From contig NHHF01000057.1 of the NCBI GenBank assembly GCA_002171155.1, positions 1 to 8,288 of the forward strand: DNA of 8,288 bases, in the 5' to 3' direction. The position numbers were made by a program, and so were the translations under genes. Shown piece by piece: positions 1 through 6,085 of the stretch; the first letter of the stretch is position 1, and each line of letters starts with the position of its first letter. The notes under the pieces are model-generated. The model had not been told where the DNA came from and made no database searches. It was given only the letters and a program-made list of their open reading frames with translations. The stretch is from Betaproteobacteria bacterium TMED156. Lineage in GTDB: Bacteria; Pseudomonadota; Gammaproteobacteria; Burkholderiales; Burkholderiaceae_A.

Positions 1-2
1 CA

Positions 3-1280
3 AACAAAGGTACTATTGCAGACTTCGTGAGCAGGTCTGAGGGGAAAGATGTACCAATAAGTCTCAAGCTATATGGAGAAGGACATCTTCACGTTGGTGG
101 CAGTTTTACCGATCTTGTGAACGATCTTGTTTCTCCGCAATACGACGCGCCGATGATGAGATACATTGCATGTACTAAAAAGTTTAAAGATGACAAGAAG
201 GCCGGCCTTGATATAAATGGTACAATTAAATTTATGAGATTTGACTTTACACTACAGAATGTGATGAATTGTATGGCGATCTCTTCAAAAAAGTCAAAAA
301 ATAATGCTCTACTTGCTGCTGAGTTTATTCGAAGAGTTGAATCGGGAGAAGAGGACATTGATTACAGAGCAGGTCTTCCAGGTATAAACTTGCCATCCAC
401 TCAAGAACTTGAAAACGAGTTTATTGAAGAAATGAGAGGTATCCTTGGGGAAAGATTTACAGATGAACAAATAGAATATTTTATAGAATTAATTGGCTGG
501 TCTAAAAACGATGCGCCTTTTATTCCTATAGATGTGGTTGACTATGACGAAACAGGAACAAAGTTTGTGACCCCAACAGTCATTCGAGGGCAATCTCCCA
601 TACCATCTAGCAATAGAGGAAAGACTGAAAACGTTGAAAAATATCAATCTTTATTGAAAATGGTGGCAGCAAATATGCCCGAAGACTTAAGGCCAGCAGA
701 AGGAGCCTCTCAAAAGGCATTCAACGCAGATGTGACCTTGGTTGCCAAATCTTACGGTACTGCTAACAACCGGATCCTTGCACGCTATAACATATCAGAG
801 TTGAACAAGGAGCGCGACGCGATTCTTGCAAACGCCTATGACGGCGTGACTCTTGAAAGGTCATTAGAAGTTTACAATAAGTTGGCTAACGACCCAGAAA
901 AACAAAAGATTGCCTTGCAGAATTCTTTCGGCTATCTCAATAGAAAGCAGTTCAACCTAGTTCAAAACGCTGTGGAGAGTTTGGATAGGCTTGTGGATCG
1001 AAACACCCCAGTCTTGCCAGAGGGACAATCTAGTGTCGTCTTTGGTGTTATCGAAGTCGGCGCAAGAAACACCCAAAACATGTTAAATAGGATGACCTCT
1101 GTATTAAACAACGCAATATTCGATATTTTCCTTAGTGTCAAGTCAATACAGGATAATACCTACGGGTACGTAGCCGGCGGAATGCAAGAAGATGAAAAAG
1201 CCAACGAAGCAATCACTGCTTCTTCTAATGTGATATCAAAGACAATGGAACTTAAATCAACAAAGGGAATTGACAAGTGA
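3..1280 (+). CDS. Unrecognised phage protein, 5'-partial (C-terminal 425 residues)
   Basis: The frame is open to the left edge: eight sense codons (NKGTIADF) precede the GTG at 27. That GTG is therefore probably internal, and the true start lies outside the window. I do not recognise the family. The visible protein is soluble-looking, with no signal peptide or membrane segment. It has a beta-type stretch near its visible N-terminus (PISLKLYGEG, then VGGSFTDLVNDLV), a charged middle with acidic helices (ELENEFIEEMRG), and a long Asn- and Gln-rich helical C-terminal part. The stop overlaps the next gene by 4 nt (GTGA), so the two are probably translationally coupled. Because the downstream partner carries a capsid-targeting-like N-terminus, a virion-associated or head-maturation role is possible. 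That is inference from position only. The coding call is secure; the function is unknown. Confidence 0.85.
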   Translation, partial: NKGTIADFVSRSEGKDVPISLKLYGEGHLHVGGSFTDLVNDLVSPQYDAPMMRYIACTKKFKDDKKAGLDINGTIKFMRFDFTLQNVMNCMAISSKKSKNNALLAAEFIRRVESGEEDIDYRAGLPGINLPSTQELENEFIEEMRGILGERFTDEQIEYFIELIGWSKNDAPFIPIDVVDYDETGTKFVTPTVIRGQSPIPSSNRGKTENVEKYQSLLKMVAANMPEDLRPAEGASQKAFNADVTLVAKSYGTANNRILARYNISELNKERDAILANAYDGVTLERSLEVYNKLANDPEKQKIALQNSFGYLNRKQFNLVQNAVESLDRLVDRNTPVLPEGQSSVVFGVIEVGARNTQNMLNRMTSVLNNAIFDIFLSVKSIQDNTYGYVAGGMQEDEKANEAITASSNVISKTMELKSTKGIDK

Positions 1281-1804
1281 AAGATATGAAATTAATAATG
1301 GAAAGTTGGAGAAAATTTAAGGAAGCAAAAAACGACTTTCCCGCTGACGGCCTCAGTCCTGTAGATCCTTCAGTTTATGGTACTCACTCCGGCGGCGCCG
1401 AGCCTGCCCTACGCGGTGCTCCTCTGAAAAACAGGAGACAGATAAGCATCTACCCCAAGCCTGGAACAATTTTCGATCCAAGTACTGGAGAGATTGATGT
1501 TGGGGCGATTGATGATTTGTTGGCTATCCTTGACTCCGATAAAGATTTAATGATGTCAGAAGATGACCCTTATGTGGACGATTGGTTGGAGAAAACTCAT
1601 GAAGCTTTTATGGCAGCGATCGAGGCTTTTAGACAGAAAGGGAGAGCAGAACAAGAGGCTTTAGATGACACTCTTGATGCAAAGTTTTCTAGCGCAATAT
1701 CAGATATCCGAGCAATCATAAAAGCTAGAGATGGTAGTGATACCCTAGATGTGACAGACACCCGAGTAAAGACCATTGTAGACATCGACCCATATTCAAA
1801 ATAA
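1277..1804 (+). CDS. Hypothetical phage protein with capsid-targeting-like N-terminus
   Basis: This is a 175-aa protein of unknown function. The GTG at 1277 overlaps the previous stop (GTGA) and has AAGGG about 9 nt upstream. An in-frame ATG at 1286 would give MKLIMESWRKFKEAKND and is an equally reasonable start. The motif ESWRKFKEA closely matches the amidase N-terminus in this window (ESWRKYLTEQ) and resembles the T4 internal-protein leader cut by the prohead protease. Residues 20-60 are Pro/Gly-rich and probably disordered. Residues 73-105 are strongly acidic, and 103-150 look like a long amphipathic helix rich in Ala, Glu and Lys. There are no cysteines or membrane segments. A small, acidic, helical, leader-bearing protein fits an internal head or scaffold-like protein, but this is inference. 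A promoter-like sequence follows the stop, so its transcription unit may end near here. Confidence 0.8.
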   Translation: MKDMKLIMESWRKFKEAKNDFPADGLSPVDPSVYGTHSGGAEPALRGAPLKNRRQISIYPKPGTIFDPSTGEIDVGAIDDLLAILDSDKDLMMSEDDPYVDDWLEKTHEAFMAAIEAFRQKGRAEQEALDDTLDAKFSSAISDIRAIIKARDGSDTLDVTDTRVKTIVDIDPYSK

Positions 1805-1807
1805 TAC

Positions 1808-1844
1808 TTGACTTTTCTAAAAAAATCATTATAATATAAGTAAC
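1808..1844 (+). promoter_or_regulatory. Candidate promoter of the groEL-like gene, with shared chaperone motif
   Basis: TTGACT (1808-1813), a 16-nt spacer and TATAAT (1830-1835) form a good sigma70-type promoter. The -10 runs into TATAAGTAAC (1835-1844). The 15-mer at 1830-1844 matches the one upstream of hsp20 (6013-6027) at 14 of 15 positions. TATAAGTA also resembles a T4-type late -10 element (TATAAATA), so the promoter class is uncertain. The ATG is 18 nt beyond the motif, behind a weak ribosome site (GAAAGTGAG, 1849-1857). Confidence 0.6.
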
Positions 1845-1862
1845 AATTGAAAGTGAGATATA

Positions 1863-3431
1863 ATGACAACACAACTTAGCCATGGACCTGGCCTCCGCAA
1901 CAAGGTTCTAGAAGGCGTAAACACTCTTGCGGATTACGTAGCAGCTACACTTGGACCTAAAGGTCAAAATGTCTTGATTCACCAAAAGGACAAGCGCCCA
2001 TTCGTCACTAAAGACGGCGTCACGGTAGCTCAAAATATAAATTTTGAGGACCCTCATATCAATGCCGGCGCTGAGGTTGTAAAACAGGTATCAGCAATGA
2101 CAAATACCGAGGCGGGCGATGGAACTACAACTTCCACAGTCTTAGCAAGAGAAATTTTAAGACAAGCAAATAAGTTTATTTCATCTGGTACATCTCCTAT
2201 AGAGATTAAGAGAGGGTTAGACCTTTGTCTTGAAAAATGTTTTGATTTTATATCGCAGTGTTCTCAGCCTATCTCTTCCGCAGACGACGTAAAGCATATT
2301 GCCAGAATCTCGGCAAACAATGATCAAGTAATTGGAGATTTAGTTGCCACTGCGGTAGACAAGGTTGGCAAGAACGGTACGGTTACCATCCAAGAAGCAA
2401 GATCACTTGAAACTAGTTTAGACCTCGTCGAGGGTTTCAGGTTCGACAGTGGGTATGCCGCCACAGCATTCGTAAACGACGATCGGCGCGCCGTTTGTAA
2501 ATTCGAGAACCCGATGTTTTTGGTTACAGACTTCAAGATTGATCAAGTTAATCAAATTCTACCTGCCCTTGAAATTGCTGCTCGTGAGGGCCGGCCCTTT
2601 GTGATAGTTGCTGAAGAAGTGGAAGGTCAAGCATTAGCCGCACTAATTATGAATACTGTACGAGGATCAATGAAGGTCGCAGCTATCAAAGCCCCCAGGT
2701 ACGGAGAGGAGAGAAGGGCAATTATGAATGACCTCGCACTTTCAACGGGCGCTAAATTTTTTCAAAAATCATTAGGCCACAATTTAACTGAGACTACTTT
2801 AAATGATTTTGGGAAAGCTGCAACCATAGAAATCACCAAGAACACTACCACTGTTGTCGATGGTGAAGGTCCTTGTGAAAAAATCGATGAAACAATTGAG
2901 AAACTCAAAGAAGAAATTAGGGAAACGGAAGACCTTCATGTGGCCGGACGACTCCAAGATCGTGTTACTCGTCTCTCTTCTGGCGTTGCTATCATCCGTG
3001 TTGGCGCTTCTTCTGAAGTAGAATTGATTGAGAAGAAGCACAGGATTGAAGATGCTTTAGAGGCAGTCCGCTCAGCTCAACAAGAAGGGGTTATCCCCGG
3101 TGGTGGAATGACACTCTTGAAGGCTGCAAATTTTATTGCTCCAAATTTTCCAACAGAAGCTCAATCTTCCGCGTTACCAATCTTCCGCGCTGCTCTTGAG
3201 TCCCCCTTTAGGATTATGGCAAAAAACTCTGGGATCAACCCAGATGTAGCAATTTTAACGGCAGAATCAGCATCCGAGTGGGAGGGTATCAACTTCCTTA
3301 CAGGGAAAAAGGTCAACTTTAAGGAGACTGGAATTCTAGACCCAGCGAAGGTAACTCGTTGTGCAATTAAAAACGCCGTGTCAGTATCTGGAACACTTTT
3401 GTTGACAAACCACAGCATCGTTCACAACTAG
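1863..3431 (+). CDS. groEL: Phage-encoded GroEL-type chaperonin (Cpn60)
   Basis: This 522-aa group I chaperonin would form an ATP-driven ring that folds proteins in the cytoplasm. Alignable GroEL landmarks run the whole length. They are LGPKGQNV at 30-37, TKDGVTVA at 49-56 with Asp51, and AGDGTTT at 84-90 with Asp86. The equatorial helix IEDALEA carries Asp397, matching the hydrolysis Asp398 of E. coli, and is followed by PGGG (412-415). ILDPAKVTR lies near the C-terminus. The apical helices (LPALEIAAREGRP, VEGQALAALIMNTVRG) keep the hydrophobic residues that contact GroES and substrate. The E. coli YLSPYF segment is replaced by YAATAF (198-203). The protein ends just after the last equatorial helix and lacks the usual Gly-Met-rich tail, so it is about 25 residues shorter than bacterial GroEL. 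No groES is present, so it would need a host or distant phage co-chaperonin, or none. All catalytic positions I can see are intact. A phage role in virion protein folding is inferred from context. Confidence 0.95.
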   Translation: MTTQLSHGPGLRNKVLEGVNTLADYVAATLGPKGQNVLIHQKDKRPFVTKDGVTVAQNINFEDPHINAGAEVVKQVSAMTNTEAGDGTTTSTVLAREILRQANKFISSGTSPIEIKRGLDLCLEKCFDFISQCSQPISSADDVKHIARISANNDQVIGDLVATAVDKVGKNGTVTIQEARSLETSLDLVEGFRFDSGYAATAFVNDDRRAVCKFENPMFLVTDFKIDQVNQILPALEIAAREGRPFVIVAEEVEGQALAALIMNTVRGSMKVAAIKAPRYGEERRAIMNDLALSTGAKFFQKSLGHNLTETTLNDFGKAATIEITKNTTTVVDGEGPCEKIDETIEKLKEEIRETEDLHVAGRLQDRVTRLSSGVAIIRVGASSEVELIEKKHRIEDALEAVRSAQQEGVIPGGGMTLLKAANFIAPNFPTEAQSSALPIFRAALESPFRIMAKNSGINPDVAILTAESASEWEGINFLTGKKVNFKETGILDPAKVTRCAIKNAVSVSGTLLLTNHSIVHN

Positions 3432-3448
3432 AAACTATTTAAGTTGTG
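3423..3448 (+). repeat. Inverted repeat spanning the groEL stop codon
   Basis: CACAACT (3423-3429) and AGTTGTG (3442-3448) form a 7-bp perfect stem with a 12-nt loop. The left arm runs into the groEL TAG, and the right arm ends on the first G of the GGAGGTG ribosome site of the next gene. No T-run follows, so it is not a convincing intrinsic terminator. It could modulate initiation of the downstream gene or protect the groEL 3' end. Confidence 0.4.
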
Positions 3449-3460
3449 GAGGTGCTAGAT

Positions 3461-3730
3461 ATGGTAAATCAACAAGACTTAAATGTAGAAATACAATCAA
3501 AATTAGATAGAATATGCAACGGCATGGATGTGATGAGTGGGAAACAAGAGGAAATGTCAGAAGATGTAGCAAAAATAAAAGAAGCAGTTTATAACCCAGA
3601 CCAAGGACTCTATGCGCGCCTAAGAGAGTTAGAATCCTGGAAGCAAACTTCATCAAGAATGATATGGACACTCTTCACTACAGTTGTCGGTCTCGTTGGC
3701 GCATTTATCTTGAAATCAGTAGGAAGCTAA
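3461..3730 (+). CDS. XhlA-like coiled-coil/single-TM protein, candidate holin component
   Basis: This is an 89-aa protein. I start it at the ATG at 3461 because GGAGGTG (3448-3454) sits 6 nt upstream; an in-frame GTG at 3446 would place the ribosome site inside the gene. Residues 5-45 are a charged amphipathic helix with heptad-like spacing (LDRICNGMDV, MSEDVAKIKEAV). Residues 46-61 hold a YNPDQGLYARLRELESW segment, and residues 67-86 form one membrane helix (MIWTLFTTVVGLVGAFILK). This helix-linker-TM plan fits the XhlA family (haemolysin XhlA), found in phage and prophage lysis cassettes with a holin and an amidase. An amidase lies about 1.2 kb away on the other strand. The same plan also occurs in virion and host-takeover membrane anchors, so the lysis role is inferred. 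The stop overlaps the next start (TAATG). Confidence 0.7.
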   Translation: MVNQQDLNVEIQSKLDRICNGMDVMSGKQEEMSEDVAKIKEAVYNPDQGLYARLRELESWKQTSSRMIWTLFTTVVGLVGAFILKSVGS

Positions 3731-4017
3731 TGTTAGTAGAAATTAAAAAATTAAATATATCAAATGATGGGTACACTAGAAAAGTGTCCATTGATAAGAT
3801 GTATGTGAATGTCAATCATATTGTCAGTATTTCTGACTATAACCAAGTCAAAGACTTTTTATTAGCAGAACAAGCTCACATGGGAACAGGAGAGAACTTC
3901 TCCCTATTAAAAGTTTTAACTGCTGGAAAAGTAGATGAGATTATTGCCATCGGCACTTCAGAAGAACTTTTTTCCAGCTTCAATGAAACTTCAAAGAGAG
4001 TTCTCCTAAATGGTTGA
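3730..4017 (+). CDS. Small phage protein of unknown function
   Basis: This is a 95-aa protein starting at the ATG at 3730, which shares its A with the preceding TAA. AGGAAG lies just upstream (3721-3726). The frame extends further upstream to 3664, but that part lies wholly inside the preceding gene and is not needed. The N-terminal half looks like beta strands (MLVEIKKLNI, KMYVNVNHIVSISDY). The VNVNHIVSI stretch is reminiscent of small FlbD-like beta proteins, though I would not assign that family. The second half contains helical segments and a hydrophobic strand (DEIIAIGTSEELF), and it ends in LLNG. There is no signal peptide or membrane helix. It overlaps the glutaredoxin gene by 8 nt, which supports co-translation in the five-gene cluster. 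The function is unknown. Confidence 0.75.
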   Translation: MLVEIKKLNISNDGYTRKVSIDKMYVNVNHIVSISDYNQVKDFLLAEQAHMGTGENFSLLKVLTAGKVDEIIAIGTSEELFSSFNETSKRVLLNG

Positions 4018-4258
4018 TGAAAGATATATAATTATAGGACGATCTAGTTGTCCTTTTTGTACCATGGCAATAGATTTCTTAAAATGTAAGGGAATCGAGA
4101 GTGTATTTTTAGATTATGAATCCCAGCGGCCGATATTAGAGGAATATAAAAATTTTTACAATCAAAAAACTGTCCCAATCATAATTTCTAATAACAATGA
4201 GACTGGCTTAATAAAAAAAATTGGGGGATATAGTAATTTGTTGGATCATTTCAAATGA
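4010..4258 (+). CDS. Glutaredoxin
   Basis: This is an 82-aa glutaredoxin, the usual length for a single-domain phage or bacterial Grx. It would reduce protein or small-molecule disulfides in the cytoplasm using glutathione or a thioredoxin-reductase-type donor. The dithiol active site CPFC is at residues 14-17, after the first beta strand (YIIIGRS). The cis-proline TVP motif is at 54-56, and a glutathione-site GGYSNL is at 72-77. Cys26 is an extra cysteine outside the active site. The start lies 8 nt inside the previous gene, behind AGAGAG at 3995-4000. The stop overlaps the next start (ATGA). Phage glutaredoxins often serve ribonucleotide reductase, but no nrd gene is in the window and its neighbours are small membrane and unknown proteins, so its substrate is open. 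Confidence 0.92.
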   Translation: MVDERYIIIGRSSCPFCTMAIDFLKCKGIESVFLDYESQRPILEEYKNFYNQKTVPIIISNNNETGLIKKIGGYSNLLDHFK

Positions 4259-4584
4259 ACGAAGATCCTGTAAAAATTAAGATAGAAGTCTTAAAAATAA
4301 TATATCACTCTATGATGCCAATATATTACAAACTCAACTCTTGCCTAGAAGATATTTTTCAAAACAAAATTTCAATAAGCGATCCCGAAAGGGCGTTGCT
4401 GTTAGAATATTCTTCTCATGCCAGTACGTTGAAAATTGTGTTCGAAAATTATTTTGAAACTTTCTCTGAAAAAGAAGCAATAGAACTTTCTCAAGAAGAA
4501 TATTTGTCTGTGTTAACTATGGCAAAGTCAGTTGAGGCTGCTTCTCGTTCTAGCTTTGGAAATATATATTTGTGGAATAATTAA
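4255..4584 (+). CDS. Hypothetical helical phage protein
   Basis: This is a 109-aa protein that I do not recognise. Its ATG overlaps the glutaredoxin stop (ATGA), and its own stop overlaps the next start (TAATG), so it sits inside a translationally coupled chain. The sequence reads as almost wholly alpha-helical. Residues 7-35 form an amphipathic helix, a short break follows (ISISDPERA), and residues 47-72 and 77-98 form further helices rich in Leu, Glu and Ser. There is no signal peptide, no membrane segment long enough to call, and a single cysteine at residue 29. It could be a small structural or adaptor protein. The function cannot be inferred from the sequence. Confidence 0.75.
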   Translation: MNEDPVKIKIEVLKIIYHSMMPIYYKLNSCLEDIFQNKISISDPERALLLEYSSHASTLKIVFENYFETFSEKEAIELSQEEYLSVLTMAKSVEAASRSSFGNIYLWNN

Positions 4585-4922
4585 TGTCTCTGTATTTAGG
4601 AATATTACTCTTCTTTATAGGGCAAACAATGGGGTGGTTCCAGCTAAATGCTCAGTACACATCAGAATGGTGGAAAGATAAGCCAATAGTTGCAGCATTT
4701 CTCATTGGAGTCCCCACTTCAATTGCTTTTTGGTACGCATGGAGAATGATTGTTGAGGCAACCGGATCAGTTTGGACAGCAAGGTTTATTGGTTCATCTA
4801 CTGGGTTAATAATTTTCCCTGTTTTGACTTGGTTCTTGTTGGGCGAGACAATGTTTACCGCAAAAACTATGATATGTTTGTCATTAGCAATTACAATTAT
4901 TATAATACAACTAGTCTGGTAA
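4584..4922 (+). CDS. Four-TM membrane protein, EamA/DMT-like half
   Basis: This is a 112-aa, very hydrophobic protein with four predicted membrane helices at about residues 2-21, 34-53, 66-86 and 91-112. Several aromatic residues sit at the likely membrane edges (YTSEWWKDKP, WYAW). The final part (WFLLGETMFTAKTMICLSLA) resembles the closing helices of drug/metabolite-transporter (EamA/SMR-like) modules, where a Gly-Glu pair precedes the last helix. The length is that of a single SMR-type half, which would have to dimerise. I cannot assign a substrate, and transport itself is inference. The start is coupled to the previous stop (TAATG). In a phage this would be a host-envelope modifier or an auxiliary metabolic gene; a pinholin-like role is less likely given four long helices. 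It ends 2 nt from the stop of the opposing amidase gene. Confidence 0.8.
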   Translation: MSLYLGILLFFIGQTMGWFQLNAQYTSEWWKDKPIVAAFLIGVPTSIAFWYAWRMIVEATGSVWTARFIGSSTGLIIFPVLTWFLLGETMFTAKTMICLSLAITIIIIQLVW

Positions 4923-4924
4923 AA

Positions 4925-5971
4925 TTATTCGTCGATAAAATCAGAAACTCTTGGATCATGAAATAATTGATTAGTGACATCTTCATAGCCGGGCCCCATC
5001 TTCAAAGCAGGTAGCGATATCTGGCTATCTTTTCTGTGTCTAATTGTTTTTTTGTTTTTATTAAAATCTTTTTCTGCTTTCTTGAGTGCATCATCCGGCG
5101 CAAGGCCCCTTAGTCTTAAGGCCATATAATAAGACGGAACCAGGCCATCAGAACGATTCCCTTGGCATGCCCCATGAGCAACGATTCCTTTGTTAACTCC
5201 AACTTTAAGTTTTGGAAGGGCCTTAGTTTTAGGGATCTTTTTGCCCTTTAAGGATCCTTTTTGATATGTCCTGACCTGTCCGGCTTTCTCATGATTCTTT
5301 GGGTATCTTAAAAATTCTCCTTTTAAAACTTCGTACGGCATTTCCATATCAAATTTGTCGTCTAAAACATTCGACACACGTAGGGGGATACCATACTCTC
5401 GACAAAGCTGAAGGCAAAGTTGATATGTTGCCTCTAGCTGTTCTACAGTTGGCATATAATATGGCTTACCAAGGGTCCATGGTCCCGAAATCGGCTTCTG
5501 TCCTTCGAACTTTTTTGTACCCAGATGGTGGTGTACCTCAATACCAATGGAGACCCTGTTCCACCCTGGAGCGTGATATGTTTCATACTCTCCGGGAATC
5601 AATTCATGCACTTCTCCTTCTAATGTAACAGCATGATTGACACTTAGCCCGCCTTCGCGACCATTTAGGCCTTGAACCAGTCTTTCAATTGGACCTTTTC
5701 CATCGGACTCATGTATTAACAGCGCAGTTATATCTTCTTTTTTTCTTGGAGTTCTGTTAAACTTCTTAAATGGAGCATTGTTGATATCAAATTCATTATC
5801 TACAGGTTCTTTTGAGTTTTTTCCAACATCATCCACAAATTCTTCACCGGTTATAGAGTCGATATTTAAAAGCTTGTAAATATCAAATTCTTCTTCGTCT
5901 TCATCAGGAAAATTTAAAGCTTGTTCTGTGAGGTATTTTCTCCAGCTTTCAAACAATAATTTATGACTCAT
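4925..5971 (-). CDS. N-acetylmuramoyl-L-alanine amidase-like protein (Amidase_2/PGRP fold)
   Basis: This is a 348-aa zinc amidase-like enzyme that would cut the bond between muramic acid and L-Ala in peptidoglycan. The ATG is preceded by AGGAG (complement of 5978-5982) with 6 nt spacing. Residues 1-17 (MSHKLLFESWRKYLTEQ) match the capsid-targeting-like leader seen twice more here. Residues 20-80 are an acidic linker, and the catalytic domain spans about 81-280. Against T7 lysozyme, LLIHESDG supplies His87, VNHAVTLEGEV the conserved core strand, and TYHAPGWNRVSIGIEV the conserved SIGIE strand. VAHGACQGNRSDG supplies His266, with Asp275 as likely third zinc ligand and Arg273 in the Lys128-like position. 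An insertion of roughly 60-80 residues, rich in Lys and Pro, lies between the strand and the last ligand. The basic C-terminal tail has no known domain. There is no signal peptide or SAR anchor. Either a holin-dependent endolysin or a head- or tail-packaged lysin is possible; the leader favours a virion enzyme. Confidence 0.88.
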   Translation of the reverse strand: MSHKLLFESWRKYLTEQALNFPDEDEEEFDIYKLLNIDSITGEEFVDDVGKNSKEPVDNEFDINNAPFKKFNRTPRKKEDITALLIHESDGKGPIERLVQGLNGREGGLSVNHAVTLEGEVHELIPGEYETYHAPGWNRVSIGIEVHHHLGTKKFEGQKPISGPWTLGKPYYMPTVEQLEATYQLCLQLCREYGIPLRVSNVLDDKFDMEMPYEVLKGEFLRYPKNHEKAGQVRTYQKGSLKGKKIPKTKALPKLKVGVNKGIVAHGACQGNRSDGLVPSYYMALRLRGLAPDDALKKAEKDFNKNKKTIRHRKDSQISLPALKMGPGYEDVTNQLFHDPRVSDFIDE

Positions 5972-5987
5972 TTTTTTCTCCTAGCTC

Positions 5988-6027
5988 TTGACAACATAAT
6001 AAATAGTGTTTATATTATATAAGTAAC
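5988..6027 (+). promoter_or_regulatory. Candidate hsp20 promoter with shared chaperone motif
   Basis: A consensus TTGACA (5988-5993) is followed after 17 nt by TATATT (6011-6016). It runs into TATTATATAAGTAAC (6013-6027), which differs at one position from the groEL element at 1830-1844. The most likely start of transcription is near 6023-6027, giving a leader of about 60 nt that contains a second TATAAGTAAC. Confidence 0.55.
5996..6007 (-). promoter_or_regulatory. Candidate -10-type promoter element for the amidase gene
   Basis: Read on the minus strand this is ACTATTTATTAT, an AT-rich -10-type element about 25 nt before the amidase ATG, with no recognisable -35 at the expected distance. 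The 9-mer ACTATTTAT recurs on the plus strand at 6536-6544, just ahead of the PcfJ-like gene. The lack of a -35 would suit a phage-specific late promoter, but two examples are weak support. Confidence 0.3.
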
Positions 6028-6050
6028 CAAATTGCCGTAAGGGATTTGAT

Positions 6051-6060
6051 TATAAGTAAC
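6051..6060 (+). promoter_or_regulatory. Third copy of TATAAGTAAC, upstream of hsp20
   Basis: This is an exact 10-nt repeat of 1835-1844 and 6018-6027, lying 25 nt before the hsp20 ATG. There is no good -35 ahead of it. It could be a second, late-type -10 element or a repeated regulator-binding site. These three copies are the only ones I see in the window. Confidence 0.4.
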
Positions 6061-6069
6061 TTGCTTATT

Positions 6070-6076
6070 AAGGAGG
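6070..6076 (+). promoter_or_regulatory. Strong ribosome-binding site of hsp20
   Basis: AAGGAGG, with a 9-nt gap to the ATG, is the strongest Shine-Dalgarno match in the window. It contrasts with the weak site of the groEL-like gene, so Hsp20 is probably made at a much higher rate per transcript. Confidence 0.7.
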
Positions 6077-6085
6077 ACACAAAAC

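Larger units (their letters stand above)
5972..6085. promoter_or_regulatory. Divergent regulatory region between amidase and hsp20 genes
   Basis: This 114-nt AT-rich spacer drives genes in both directions. On the plus strand it holds a sigma70-like promoter and two copies of TATAAGTAAC. On the minus strand it holds a TATTTATTAT-type element. The plus-strand -35 (TTGACA, 5988-5993) lies inside the likely amidase leader, so the two transcription starts could interfere with each other. Confidence 0.55.

Noticed and set aside
27..29. GTG as the start of the first gene
   Set aside because: The frame stays open upstream to the window edge with plausible residues (NKGTIADF), and there is no ribosome site before it. 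The gene is partial.
1805..1862. Terminator after the 175-aa gene
   Set aside because: No stem precedes the T and A runs. The sequence is better explained as the groEL promoter and leader.
3446..3460. Upstream GTG start for the XhlA-like protein
   Set aside because: It would bury the GGAGGTG ribosome site inside the gene; the ATG at 3461 is ideally spaced from it.
3664..3729. N-terminal extension of the 95-aa protein
   Set aside because: It lies inside the preceding gene in another frame and has odd composition. The TAATG coupling at 3730 gives a natural start.
4772..4966. 64-codon frame overlapping the four-TM gene
   Set aside because: It is out of frame with the four-TM protein, runs into the amidase gene and lacks a ribosome site.
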